Part shown: one piece after another, positions 6,764 through 14,521 of the stretch
Layout of the letters: the number at the start of each line of letters is the position of its first letter
Numbering within the stretch: the first letter of the stretch is position 1
Assembly (NCBI GenBank): GCA_027297425.1
Contig: JAPUIC010000001.1
Span: 1-20,647, forward strand
Origin: Nitrososphaerota archaeon
GTDB taxonomy: Archaea > Thermoproteota > Nitrososphaeria > Nitrososphaerales > JAPUIC01
Direction of reading: 5' to 3'
DNA length: 20,647 nt
Made by a program: the position numbers and the translations under genes
The notes under the pieces: model-generated
The model's input: the letters and a program-made list of their open reading frames with translations, nothing else
Database searches by the model: none
What the model was told of the DNA's origin: nothing

Positions 6764-6777
6764 ACCCGCCTCCGGCA

Positions 6778-6790
6778 CTTTTATTTTATT
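6778..6790 (+). terminator. T-rich stretch after tRNA-Met
   Basis: CTTTTATTTTATT follows the discriminator base directly. Runs of T act as archaeal transcription stop signals. It overlaps the last bases of the convergent ubiD gene (stop at 6786), only eight bases from the tRNA end. Confidence 0.45.
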
Positions 6791-8267
6791 GATTATCGCC
6801 ATTTGAGAAGTATTCTGCCCATCTCTTGCGGACCAGAGCTTCAATACGTTCATCCGGGCTTGCTAAGTCAAGAGACCCTCTATCTAGCCCCTCCTCCTTC
6901 CACTTTATTGTAGCATCTATTCCTAGTTTCGAGCCCAGGTTAGCTACGGGGGAGGAAGGATCGAGGGTATCTGTTGGTGTGTTTTCAAGTATGAGAATAT
7001 CTCGTTTGGGATCTGTTCTAGTAGTAACTGCCCATATCATATCATTACTATCATGGATATCTATGTCAGAATCGACTACTATAATCATCTTCGTTAGGCT
7101 CATTTGACCTAGACTCCAGAGGCCAAACATGACTTTCTTAGCCTGGCCAGGATAAGTCTTTTTGATAGACACTATCGCAAGTCCCTGAAACCATCCCGCA
7201 GGAGGCATGCTGAAATCGACGATCTCAGGATGAAAGAATTTCATCATTGGCAGGAACGATCTCTCAATAACTTTTCCAATAAACGCATCTTCCATAACCG
7301 GCTTACCAACTACTGTCGTTAGGTATAACGGGTTCTTACGACTAGTGATGGCGGTTAGGTGGAAGACTGGATATGGCTCTGGAGGTGTGTAATATCCAGT
7401 ATGATCACCAAAAGGCCCTTCAATTCTGAACTCATCAGGCTTAACTTTGCCTTCGAGAACAATTTCACCATTTGCTGGAACCTCGAGGTCAACCGTCTTA
7501 CATTTTACTAGGTCTATGCCTTTACCCCTCATTATCCCAGCAAAGAGTACCTTATCCATGGTTTCAGGGACCGGTGCTATCCCGGCAAAGATAGAAAACG
7601 GGTCTGCTCCTATTATTATTGCAACATCCATCTCTTTTCGTTCTGCCCTCGCAACCCTAAAGTGCTCAGCTCCACGTTTGTGTGGTTGCCAATGAATCAC
7701 TGCAGTCTTCTCATCAAAAATCTGAATCCGGTATAACCCCATATTTCGGTGACCAGATTCTTGATTCCTGGTCATGACTAGCCCAAAGGTGATGAACCTC
7801 CCGGCATCTTTGGGCCAGCTCTTTGTTGCTGGCAGAGACAAGAGTGAAGAATCTTCTACCATGGATACCTGTTGAACTGCCCCCTTCCCTACTATCTTGG
7901 GCGCATAGCCTGATATCTCACCCAGTTTTGGTAAAGCCTTCATCTTACCCAGCAGTCCCGACGGAATCGGCATAGCGAGCATATCTGTAATCTTTTTACC
8001 GAGATCCTCAAAGTTTTCAGTTTGGAGAGCTACTCTCATTCTCTTTAGGCTTCCAAAAGCATTTCCCAATACAGGAGTATGATATCCTTTTACATTCTCG
8101 AAGATGACAGCTGGTCCACCATCACGAACTAGTTTCCTGAGAATCTCAGCAATTTCTTGATCCACACTGACTTCAGCCTTAACTCTCTTTAGCTCCCCTA
8201 ACTGCTCAAGTTTACTTACAAAGTCTCCTAAACTTGCAAAAGGCGACTCCTTTGACACAGTGACCAT
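6786..8267 (-). CDS. UbiD family prenyl-FMN-dependent decarboxylase
   Basis: The 493-residue length matches the family. UbiD enzymes use prenylated FMN and a metal to remove carboxylate groups from unsaturated or aromatic acids. Recognisable blocks are LGELKRVKAEVSVDQEIAEI near the N-terminus, RNMGLYRIQ (174-182), the metal/cofactor-region IIIGADPFS (217-225), and EGPFGDHTGYY (283-293). Possible roles in archaea are quinone synthesis, aromatic acid breakdown, or the anhydromevalonate phosphate decarboxylase step of the archaeal mevalonate pathway; sequence reading alone cannot choose. The ATG at 8267 is about 31 bases from a palindromic TATA element shared with the divergent flavoprotein gene. 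No UbiX or mevalonate gene is in the window. Confidence 0.92.
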   Translation of the reverse strand: MVTVSKESPFASLGDFVSKLEQLGELKRVKAEVSVDQEIAEILRKLVRDGGPAVIFENVKGYHTPVLGNAFGSLKRMRVALQTENFEDLGKKITDMLAMPIPSGLLGKMKALPKLGEISGYAPKIVGKGAVQQVSMVEDSSLLSLPATKSWPKDAGRFITFGLVMTRNQESGHRNMGLYRIQIFDEKTAVIHWQPHKRGAEHFRVARAERKEMDVAIIIGADPFSIFAGIAPVPETMDKVLFAGIMRGKGIDLVKCKTVDLEVPANGEIVLEGKVKPDEFRIEGPFGDHTGYYTPPEPYPVFHLTAITSRKNPLYLTTVVGKPVMEDAFIGKVIERSFLPMMKFFHPEIVDFSMPPAGWFQGLAIVSIKKTYPGQAKKVMFGLWSLGQMSLTKMIIVVDSDIDIHDSNDMIWAVTTRTDPKRDILILENTPTDTLDPSSPVANLGSKLGIDATIKWKEEGLDRGSLDLASPDERIEALVRKRWAEYFSNGDNQ

Positions 8268-8290
8268 CTTTCAGTACTTCACCGTACGAG

Positions 8291-8304
8291 ATATTTTTAA
8301 ATAC
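8291..8304. promoter_or_regulatory. Shared palindromic TATA box between ubiD and coxM-like genes
   Basis: ATATTTTTAAATAC reads as a TATA box on either strand around the symmetrical core TTTAAA (8296-8301). The core centre is about 30 bases from the plus ATG at 8329 and about 31 from the minus ATG at 8267. Both distances fit leaderless transcripts. No second AT-rich box lies in the 61-base gap. Confidence 0.65.
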
Positions 8305-8328
8305 TCTTACAAGTCAATTTGGAAACTC

Positions 8329-9207
8329 ATGACCCCGAAGAAGTTCGAATATATCGAGGCCAATACGGTAGAAGATGCTGTTTCTCTCTTAGTGAAATAT
8401 AAGGATGAGGCAAAGCTCTTGGCTGGTGGTCAAAGTCTTCTTTCTCTCATGAAACTGAGGCTTGCTGCACCTCAATATTTGATAGATCTCAACAAGATTG
8501 ACGGATTATCCGGAATAAAAGAGCATCCTGATGGAGGCCTCTCTATTGGAGCGATGACTCGGCATTACATGATAGAGAATTCTGATTTGATACAATCCCG
8601 CTATCCTATTCTATGCGAGAGTACGTCTAAGATTGGAGATCCTCATATTAGAAATAGAGGTACTATTGGTGGAGCCCTGTGCCATGCAGATCCTTCGGCT
8701 GATTCTCCTCCTGTTGTTAAGGCCCTAGAAGCAGAGTTTAAGCTTCAAGGCCCTAATGGTACTAGAATAGTGAAAGCCCAAGATTTCTTCGAAGATATGT
8801 TCACTACGACGATGAGCTCAGATGAAATCATGATTGAGATAATTATCCCTAAACTGGCACCGAGGACGGGACAATCATACATTAAATTTTCAAGAAGAGA
8901 AGGGGATTTTGCTATTGTAGCGGTTGCCATAGTCATAACATTGGATGAACAGAGAATATGTACCAAGGCTCGAATAGATCTCTCTGGGGTAGATTCGAAG
9001 CCAATAACCGCAACCAAAACGGAAGAATTTCTAATCGGTAAAGAACTAAGCGACGCAGTAATAGACGAGGCTGCAAGTACTGTCCCCGGACAAGTAAAAC
9101 CTGGTGGTGATGTCCATGGCTCAGCGGAATATCGAAGTGCCATGTCCGAGGTCTTTACCAAAAAGGCTTTAATCCAAGCCATAGCGAACGTAGGTAGCCT
9201 TAATTGA
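8329..9207 (+). CDS. FAD-binding medium subunit, CoxM/xanthine dehydrogenase family
   Basis: The 292-residue protein resembles the FAD subunit of molybdenum hydroxylases (CO dehydrogenase CoxM, 4-hydroxybenzoyl-CoA reductase, xanthine dehydrogenase). The FAD pyrophosphate loops are LLAGGQSLLSLMKLRL (about 32-47) and GTIGGALCHADPSADSPP (about 112-129). The C-terminal CO_deh_flav_C region spans about 175-285. The frame opens earlier, at 8260, but that 23-residue leader runs through the TATA box. The ATG at 8329 fits both the promoter and the family N-terminus (MTPKKFEYIEANTVEDAV). Its stop overlaps the TTG start of the iron-sulfur subunit (TTGA at 9204-9207). A molybdopterin subunit is absent, so the substrate is unknown. 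Confidence 0.9.
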   Translation: MTPKKFEYIEANTVEDAVSLLVKYKDEAKLLAGGQSLLSLMKLRLAAPQYLIDLNKIDGLSGIKEHPDGGLSIGAMTRHYMIENSDLIQSRYPILCESTSKIGDPHIRNRGTIGGALCHADPSADSPPVVKALEAEFKLQGPNGTRIVKAQDFFEDMFTTTMSSDEIMIEIIIPKLAPRTGQSYIKFSRREGDFAIVAVAIVITLDEQRICTKARIDLSGVDSKPITATKTEEFLIGKELSDAVIDEAASTVPGQVKPGGDVHGSAEYRSAMSEVFTKKALIQAIANVGSLN

Positions 9208-9683
9208 CCAAATTAGTAAAGTTAAAAGTAAATGGCGCACCATATGAAGGTGAAGCAGAAGATCGGACTTTACTAGTGCATTTCATTAGGGAGCAATTAG
9301 GGCTGACTGGAACACATATCGGTTGTGACACTGGGAATTGCGGGGCCTGCACTATACTCTATGAAGGTCGATCTGTGAAGTCGTGCATGATGCTGGCCGT
9401 GCAATGTGAGGGTGCGGAACTTAGTACGGTCGAAGGGCTTGCTACAGATGGAAAATTACACCCATTACAGGAGGCTTTTTGGGAAAAACACGCATTGCAA
9501 TGCGGCTACTGCACTCCTGGGATGCTTATGGCCGGGATTGCTCTTCTAAAGGATAATCCTTCACCCACTGAACAAGAGATCAGGCTATGGCTTCACGGTA
9601 ATTTGTGTCGATGCACCGGCTATATTAGCATCATTGATGCTATCAAGCTAGCATCTGAAAAGATGAAGGCATCTCCGAATTAA
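9204..9683 (+). CDS. 2[2Fe-2S] small subunit, CoxS family
   Basis: The 159-residue protein has an N-terminal plant-type ferredoxin domain with C41, C46, C49 and C61 for one [2Fe-2S] cluster. A helical C-terminal domain holds C100, C103, C135 and C137 (GYCTPG and LCRCTGY) for the second. All eight ligands are present. In this family it moves electrons from the molybdenum subunit to the FAD subunit. The TTG at 9204 overlaps the upstream stop in TTGA, which implies translational coupling and a 1:1 product ratio. The large catalytic subunit normally follows; here enolase follows instead after 58 bases, so the partner must be encoded elsewhere or be lost. Confidence 0.92.
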   Translation: MTKLVKLKVNGAPYEGEAEDRTLLVHFIREQLGLTGTHIGCDTGNCGACTILYEGRSVKSCMMLAVQCEGAELSTVEGLATDGKLHPLQEAFWEKHALQCGYCTPGMLMAGIALLKDNPSPTEQEIRLWLHGNLCRCTGYISIIDAIKLASEKMKASPN

Positions 9684-9700
9684 ATCTGTACCGTTAACCA

Positions 9701-9712
9701 GAGTTTATACCT
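9701..9712 (+). promoter_or_regulatory. TATA-like box for enolase
   Basis: AGTTTATACC is centred about 35 bases before the ATG at 9742 and 27 before the TTG at 9733. Transcription would start between or at these codons, so enolase is probably made from its own message with a very short leader. Confidence 0.45.
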
Positions 9713-9741
9713 TCGCGAACTAGAATAAATCATTGAACGTT

Positions 9742-11022
9742 ATGACAAGAGACTCCATTATTAAAAAAATCTCGGCGCGGGAAATCCTCGACTCACGAGG
9801 AAACCCAACAATAGAGGTTGAGGTATGGGTGGGGCGTGAGATTGCGACTGCGTCTGTTCCATCGGGTGCCTCAAAAGGACTCCATGAAGCTATCGAACTG
9901 CGGGATGGTGATAAGGCGCGATATCTAGGTCTAGGCGTGACTAATGCTGTTTCTAACGTTAGCATGATCATTGCGCCTAAGTTAGAAGGAATGGATGGCA
10001 TGGACCAATCGGCTATCGATGCTGCTCTGATAGATTTAGATGGTACAGCCAGCAAATCGAGACTAGGGGCGAACGCTATATTGGGCGTGTCCATCGCTGT
10101 CTGTAAAGCCGTTGCCAAAAGCTTAGGAATTCCCATATTTCAGCATATTACCAAGAGAAAGGTTAGTAATATTTCCCTCCCAACACCGCTAATGAATGTA
10201 ATTAATGGTGGCAAACATGCGGGAAATGACCTGAGCATTCAGGAGTTCATGATTATTCCAACGGGCGCAACCAAATTCAGCGAGGGGTTGCAGATGTGTG
10301 TAGAAGTCTATCATCATTTACGAACCCATCTTGTGAAACAATATGGAAATGTTGCAACGAACGTTGGTGACGAGGGAGGCTACGCTCCACCACTTAAGCG
10401 AACCAGGGAAGCGTTGGACTGTCTAGTCAAGGCCGTGGAGACATCTGGCTACGCCTTAGGAAAAGACGTATGCATTGGAATAGATGCTGCATCCAGCACT
10501 TTTTACACGAAAAACGAATATTCAATTGATGGTCGGATCTTTAGTAGGGAGAATCTTATAGAATACTATCTCAAAATCATTGAGGATTATGACATATTAT
10601 CTATCGAAGATCCGTTACACGAGGAGGACTTCGAAGGACATGCCCTCTTGACCAAGAAATGCAGAGACAAGGCTATCATCATAGGGGATGACCTATTTAC
10701 AACTAATCCAAAACGGATAACTAAAGGGATAAAGTCAAAATCATGTTCGGGACTGCTATTGAAACCCAATCAGATCGGAACATTGACCGAGGCATTGGTC
10801 GCCTCTGAACTATGCATGAATGCGAAGTATAAGGTTGTGGTTAGCCATAGATCGGGAGACACCGACGACTCCTTCATTGCCGATCTCGCTACGGGAATTG
10901 GAGCGCATGGAATAAAGGCTGGAGCTCCGGCTCGAGGCGAGCGCGTCTCCAAATATAACCAGCTACTGAGGATCGAGGAGTACTTAGGAAAAGGTGCTAG
11001 ACTAGCTAAATTAGATTCCTAA
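9742..11022 (+). CDS. eno: Enolase (phosphopyruvate hydratase)
   Basis: This glycolytic/gluconeogenic enzyme interconverts 2-phosphoglycerate and phosphoenolpyruvate in the cytoplasm. The 426 residues from the ATG carry REILDSRGNPTIEVEV, the flexible loop SGASKG (41-46), H159 in NGGKHAGNDLSIQEF, and E211 in DEGGYAP. Metal and catalytic positions in IDAASSTFY, SIEDPLHEEDF, GDDLF and LLKPNQIGT follow, then SHRSGDTDDSFIADLA and KAGAPARGERVSKYNQLLRIEE. Nothing essential is missing. A TTG three codons upstream (9733) is an alternative start. The 3' end overlaps the convergent DUF6659-like gene by 12 bases. Its location away from other glycolytic genes is ordinary in archaea. Confidence 0.97.
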   Translation: MTRDSIIKKISAREILDSRGNPTIEVEVWVGREIATASVPSGASKGLHEAIELRDGDKARYLGLGVTNAVSNVSMIIAPKLEGMDGMDQSAIDAALIDLDGTASKSRLGANAILGVSIAVCKAVAKSLGIPIFQHITKRKVSNISLPTPLMNVINGGKHAGNDLSIQEFMIIPTGATKFSEGLQMCVEVYHHLRTHLVKQYGNVATNVGDEGGYAPPLKRTREALDCLVKAVETSGYALGKDVCIGIDAASSTFYTKNEYSIDGRIFSRENLIEYYLKIIEDYDILSIEDPLHEEDFEGHALLTKKCRDKAIIIGDDLFTTNPKRITKGIKSKSCSGLLLKPNQIGTLTEALVASELCMNAKYKVVVSHRSGDTDDSFIADLATGIGAHGIKAGAPARGERVSKYNQLLRIEEYLGKGARLAKLDS

Positions 11023-11409
11023 ACGCGCCTTTTCTATTACATCTGCTTTTTCTAGGACGAGGTCCCTTACTTCAATAAATGAGGCTAAGGGGAAATCAGG
11101 CTCAGCACTCATGAGAAAGATAAATTTTCCACATCGGGTAACGAGAAATGAAACAAACTCTCGGTGAACTATATGGTACAACGTTTTCCCATAGTAACGA
11201 TCCCATGTACCTAGCTCCTTTTCCATACCACTAATATGAACTGCTAGGCGAAGGTCTTCACTGGTTGGTTCTAGCGGCGGAATCCCTCTTCTCATACCTC
11301 CTGCAGCTATCCTTCCGTCACTCCCCAACAATGCTACATATCTAATTTTCCTATCAAACTTCAAGAGCTTGCGGCAGACCTTTTCTAGTACTTGATTCAA
11401 ATATTGCAT
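11011..11409 (-). CDS. DUF6659-like protein of unknown function
   Basis: A 132-residue protein with the pattern KIRYVALLGSDGRIAAGGMRRG (about 21-42), then a helical region, then a strand rich in LYHIVHREFVSFLVTR and a second strand KFIFLMSAEP. This sequence of strands is like a small alpha/beta, roadblock-like fold. I recall the arrangement from the thaumarchaeal DUF6659 family. No catalytic residues stand out and there is no signal peptide. The ATG at 11409 is about 44 bases from a TATA-like stretch (11449-11457 on the minus strand). Its 3' end overlaps enolase tail-to-tail. The family assignment is from memory and is moderately secure. Confidence 0.65.
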   Translation of the reverse strand: MQYLNQVLEKVCRKLLKFDRKIRYVALLGSDGRIAAGGMRRGIPPLEPTSEDLRLAVHISGMEKELGTWDRYYGKTLYHIVHREFVSFLVTRCGKFIFLMSAEPDFPLASFIEVRDLVLEKADVIEKARLGI

Positions 11410-11601
11410 ACTATTCTCTAGGCGAGATAAAAAACCTATCTATCAAAGTATAAATAAATAATAGCAAAAGAACAGAAATTATTACACAAAAAAAACAACT
11501 AGTTGGAATTTCTCTACTCTGATGGTTGACCGACCTTGCTGCTCTGACGAGTTATGCATCGAAACGTTAAATAACGAACTAGAATCATTTAATTCAAAAA
11601 T
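11410..11601. promoter_or_regulatory. Divergent intergenic region with two TATA-like boxes
   Basis: This gap separates the minus-strand DUF6659-like gene from the plus-strand zinc-ribbon protein gene. A minus-strand box lies at about 11449-11457 (ATTTATAC). A plus-strand box, GTTAAATAAC at 11566-11575, is about 32 bases before the TTG at 11602. The A-rich middle (11460-11500) shows no other structure. Confidence 0.45.
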
Positions 11602-12225
11602 TTGCCTCTCAATGGTTTAGAACATTTCCTCCAATTAGGTGGAGGTGCTGAATTTCTCCTATTTCTACCATTACTATGCTGTTTAGTAAACATGCTTCAA
11701 AAATCTAAGCAGAAGCGGGCTGAGTCGAAGACTCTGACTGAAAGCGAGAATTGGTTATTGCCTTCGGGAATCCAGGATTCGTATAAGAAGATAAGTAGTA
11801 AGGCTAAGGATTGGACGAAGACTCCGAAAACTCTTGGATCAGCAGCATCGCGGCCTAAAACTCTCGCCGATCGAAAAGGAGCGACTCAAAATATTTGGGT
11901 GCTTGACACCTCGACACCTCCTAGGCTTTTGAAGTATACTAACGATAGAGAAGGTGAGGCTACATTCGAGTTAACAGAACAAGATGGTGGTGGAACCTCG
12001 ATCAAGGTCAGTTTTAGCTATGGTGCAGAAAAAAGAATTCGTGCACTCCAATCGGATCTACATGTAGATGAGACTGTAGAAGAGACTGTAGAAGAGACTG
12101 TAGAAGAGACTGTAGAAGAGACTGCAGATGACTCCTCGGATAAGATTTGTGTAAATTGCTCTAAATCTTTCTTGAAAGAGTTCGATTTTTGTCCGCATTG
12201 TGGATCTAAACAAGGCAGTGTATAG
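11602..12225 (+). CDS. Membrane-anchored protein with acidic repeat and zinc ribbon
   Basis: A 207-residue protein of unknown function. A hydrophobic anchor at about residues 17-31 is followed by a basic linker. A beta-rich middle segment spans about 95-148 and contains EATFELTEQDGGGTSIKVSFS, weakly like a lipid-binding SRPBCC fold. Next comes a repeat of four or five ETVE units, then a C-terminal zinc ribbon with CVNC and CPHC. The start is the TTG at 11602, 32 bases from a TATA-like box; an internal ATG (11692) would remove the anchor. It lies five bases before the DUF2085 gene on the same strand and heads a likely operon leading to PINA. Membrane attachment with the ribbon in the cytoplasm is an inference. 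Confidence 0.65.
   Translation: MPLNGLEHFLQLGGGAEFLLFLPLLCCLVNMLQKSKQKRAESKTLTESENWLLPSGIQDSYKKISSKAKDWTKTPKTLGSAASRPKTLADRKGATQNIWVLDTSTPPRLLKYTNDREGEATFELTEQDGGGTSIKVSFSYGAEKRIRALQSDLHVDETVEETVEETVEETVEETADDSSDKICVNCSKSFLKEFDFCPHCGSKQGSV
12070..12129 (+). repeat. 12-bp in-frame tandem repeat coding for ETVE
   Basis: The unit GAGACTGTAGAA occurs four times without change (12070-12117), and a fifth, diverged copy follows (12118-12129). Because the unit is a multiple of three, copy number changes keep the reading frame. It encodes an acidic spacer between the middle domain and the zinc ribbon. Identical DNA copies suggest recent slippage expansion. Confidence 0.9.
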
Positions 12226-12230
12226 ATTCA

Positions 12231-12647
12231 GTGAGGCAATCACTCTCTCTAATATTAGCCCATAATCATTATCTCTCGATAAGCCTAGGGCGCAATAATT
12301 TGCGTCTATGTGCTAGATGTTCAGGAGTGGTTCTAGGCTTCACTATGGTAATCTTACTAGAAGGTCTACTGGCTATCTATTCTTATGTTACCCTAAACGC
12401 AGTAATGGTCCCTATAGTGATGATCTTAGCGGTTCCTGCTTCGATCGACTGGATAACCCAGTGTTGGGGTAATAGACATAGCGATAATCGGACGCGATTG
12501 CTGACTGGACTCCTACTGGGAGTTGGGATCGGACTGGCTTCTCTCCTAGATTTACCTTCACTTACAAAGTATATGCTAGTTGGAGGTACTGGGGGCATCG
12601 TCATCATGGCTGGATTTGTCGGGAAGTCCCTCCGAATCAAGAATTGA
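12231..12647 (+). CDS. DUF2085 family membrane protein
   Basis: The 138-residue protein begins with a His/Arg-containing segment, AHNHYLSISLGRNNLRLCARCSG (10-32), that has the CARC(S/T)G signature of DUF2085. Three or four hydrophobic helices follow, at about 32-52, 58-74, 90-110 and 112-130. The family motif ASIDWITQCWGNRHSDNRTRLLTG lies between them. Its function is unknown; the two cysteines and histidine could bind metal. The GTG at 12231 follows the previous stop by five bases, which points to co-transcription. PINA starts 16 bases after this gene's stop. Confidence 0.8.
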   Translation: MRQSLSLILAHNHYLSISLGRNNLRLCARCSGVVLGFTMVILLEGLLAIYSYVTLNAVMVPIVMILAVPASIDWITQCWGNRHSDNRTRLLTGLLLGVGIGLASLLDLPSLTKYMLVGGTGGIVIMAGFVGKSLRIKN

Positions 12648-12663
12648 AGAAGCTCTGCAGATT

Positions 12664-14490
12664 ATGGTCGGCGTTACTTTGAAGAAATATGTTCCAGATA
12701 CTTCCGTGCTTGTAGACGGTCGTATATCACAGATGCTCGCAAGCAGCGAGTTATCCAAGTGTGAGATAATCGTTCCCGCGCCGGTGATAGACGAACTTCA
12801 AGCACAGGCCTCAAAGAATAGAGAACCAGGGTTTCTCGGCCTCCAAGAAGTCAAGAAGGTTAGAGAAATGTGCGAGAAAGAGGGCATTTCATTCAGCATT
12901 CAAGGTAGACGGCCGGACTTGGACGAGATAAAATTAGCTAGAAGTGGGAGAATAGATGCCATTATACGTGATATCGCGAAAGATATGAAAGGGACATTAA
13001 TTACGGCCGATTACGTTCAGGCTCTCGTTGGTGAGGCAGAGGGGACTAAGGTACTATACGTTCCACAACAGATTAAAACGAAGGGACTAGAATTCGAGAA
13101 GTATTTCACTAAGGATACGCTCAGCCTTCATCTGAAAGAGGGAGCTCTCCCTGTGGCTAAACGGGGTCTGCCTGGAAAGTTCAGATTAATCCAAGTCAGG
13201 AAGTCTCCTTCTAAAAAAGAGGATCTACAACAGATGATTAAACAAATCTCAGAAGCCTCTAGGGTAAGTAAAGATGGGTTCGTGGAGATAAGAGAATCAG
13301 GAGTACTTGTAATGCAACTTGGTAAATTTAGGATTGCGTTGATCAGACCTCCCCTCTCAGATGGCTTAGAAGTAACGATAGTCAAACCATTAGTAGATCT
13401 GGAATTGCAGGATTATAAGATCTCCAAAAAATTGATGGACCGTTTGCAGGCTGGTGCAGAGGGGATTATTATTGCTGGGCCACCAGGGTCGGGCAAAAGT
13501 ACACTCGCTGGTAGTCTGGCCAAATTCTATTCTAAGCAGGGTAGTATAGTCAAAACTCTGGAATCACCTAGAGACTTACAGGTTGGCCCTGAAATCACTC
13601 AATATGGTCCTCTTAATGGTGATTTCGAAAAGATTGCTGATATCCTATTACTCGTAAGACCTGACTATACCATATTTGATGAGATCAGGAAGACGAAAGA
13701 TTTCAGGGTATATACCGATTTGAGATTGGCGGGGGTTGGGATGGTTGGAGTAGTTCATGCGAGCGGCCCGGTTGATGCCGTCCAGCGTTTCATAGGGCGA
13801 GTTGAGCTAGGGATGATACCTAATATCATGGACACAATAATCTATGTCAAAGATGGCGAGATCCGAAAGGTCTTGGAGCTGCGTCTGCTGGTAAAAGTAC
13901 CCTCAGGCATGATTGAGGCAGATCTAGCCCGCCCAGTAGTCGAGATTCATGATTTTGAGACAAACTCACTAGAGTATGAAATATACACATTTGGAGAAGA
14001 AAATGTGATTATTCCTGTCCGAGAGCAGAAATCTGAGGAAGATAGTATTAAACGGCTTGCTAAGGAACGCATACAACAGATTATCCACAATTTCGACCGA
14101 AACGCCGAAGTCGACATATTATCTCCAAAGAAAGCTATTATTAGGGTTGACAAGGAATCTATTGCTCGATTGATCGGAAAAGGAGGAGTAATGATAACAG
14201 AAATCGAGGAACGGTTAGGAATAAAATTAGATGTAGAGGCGAAAATACCATCTTTGGGCCAGGACGTCAACTATGAGATACTTGAAAAAGGAAATTCACT
14301 AGACATCATTTTCGAAAGTGGGGTTATCGGTAAAGAGGTTAGTTTGTACATCGGACAGGAATATCTTCTATCTGCGATTATAGGTAGAAAGTCAAAGATC
14401 AGACTCTCAAGATCCTCTGAGGCTGGAAAAAAACTAGTCAATGCGCTCCTCTCGGAAAAATCGATTGATGTTGTTACTCACAGACCGTGA
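12664..14490 (+). CDS. pina: PIN-ATPase-KH protein, PINA type
   Basis: The 608-residue protein has three parts. The first is an N-terminal PIN nuclease-like domain at about 7-135, with acidic residues D12, D18, E44, D98 and D116. The second is a VirB11/PilT-like hexameric ATPase core at about 230-420, with Walker A GPPGSGKST at 272-280 and Walker B YTIFDE at 335-340. The third is a C-terminal KH-like nucleic-acid-binding domain at about 485-530 with IGKGG at 504-508. This is the layout of archaeal PINA, which in Sulfolobus drives Holliday junction branch migration and works with Hjm and Hjc. The frame is open from 12580, but that part overlaps the DUF2085 gene; ATG 12664 precedes the family start (VPDTSVLVDGR). 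No antitoxin is seen, so it is not a simple VapC toxin. Confidence 0.92.
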   Translation: MVGVTLKKYVPDTSVLVDGRISQMLASSELSKCEIIVPAPVIDELQAQASKNREPGFLGLQEVKKVREMCEKEGISFSIQGRRPDLDEIKLARSGRIDAIIRDIAKDMKGTLITADYVQALVGEAEGTKVLYVPQQIKTKGLEFEKYFTKDTLSLHLKEGALPVAKRGLPGKFRLIQVRKSPSKKEDLQQMIKQISEASRVSKDGFVEIRESGVLVMQLGKFRIALIRPPLSDGLEVTIVKPLVDLELQDYKISKKLMDRLQAGAEGIIIAGPPGSGKSTLAGSLAKFYSKQGSIVKTLESPRDLQVGPEITQYGPLNGDFEKIADILLLVRPDYTIFDEIRKTKDFRVYTDLRLAGVGMVGVVHASGPVDAVQRFIGRVELGMIPNIMDTIIYVKDGEIRKVLELRLLVKVPSGMIEADLARPVVEIHDFETNSLEYEIYTFGEENVIIPVREQKSEEDSIKRLAKERIQQIIHNFDRNAEVDILSPKKAIIRVDKESIARLIGKGGVMITEIEERLGIKLDVEAKIPSLGQDVNYEILEKGNSLDIIFESGVIGKEVSLYIGQEYLLSAIIGRKSKIRLSRSSEAGKKLVNALLSEKSIDVVTHRP

Positions 14491-14499
14491 AAATTTATC
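14489..14499 (+). promoter_or_regulatory. Possible TATA box after PINA
   Basis: GAAAATTTATC begins at the PINA stop codon. It would place a transcript start near 14520, just before the GAGGTGA ribosome binding site of the next small gene, so that gene may be transcribed both from here and with PINA. Confidence 0.35.
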
Positions 14500-14521
14500 G
14501 GGGATGGACTCAATGGGTGTT

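Larger units (their letters stand above)
6672..6777 (+). tRNA. Elongator tRNA-Met(CAT) with two introns
   Basis: The acceptor stem is GCCGGGG (6672-6678) with CTCCGGC (6770-6776) and discriminator A at 6777. The D arm is GCTC-AGCCTGGTTA-GAGC (6681-6698). The anticodon stem is CCAGA paired with TCTGG (6731-6735). The T stem is GCGGG (6741-6745) with CCCGC (6765-6769). Between the anticodon stem strands lie 26 bases; removing 19 leaves loop CTCATAA, with anticodon CAT at 6726-6728. A second, 12-base intron interrupts the T loop. The mature tRNA is 75 bases and resembles archaeal elongator tRNA-Met; it lacks the initiator's GGG/CCC anticodon stem. A CAT-reading tRNA-Ile2 is the less likely alternative. 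Read without intron removal, the loop CCTCCAA would falsely suggest tRNA-Gly(TCC). Confidence 0.9.

Noticed and set aside
8260..8328. Extended start of the CoxM-like protein
   Set aside because: The extension runs through the palindromic TATA box and has no family counterpart.
12070..12129. CRISPR-like short repeat
   Set aside because: The copies are directly adjacent, 12 bp long, in frame and without spacers, so this is a coding tandem repeat.
12580..12663. N-terminal extension of PINA from the ATG at 12580
   Set aside because: It overlaps the coding end of the DUF2085 gene and lacks family resemblance; ATG 12664 fits the PIN domain start.
12664..14490. PIN domain as a VapC toxin of a toxin-antitoxin pair
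   Set aside because: The protein is 608 residues with ATPase and KH domains, and no small antitoxin gene lies next to it.
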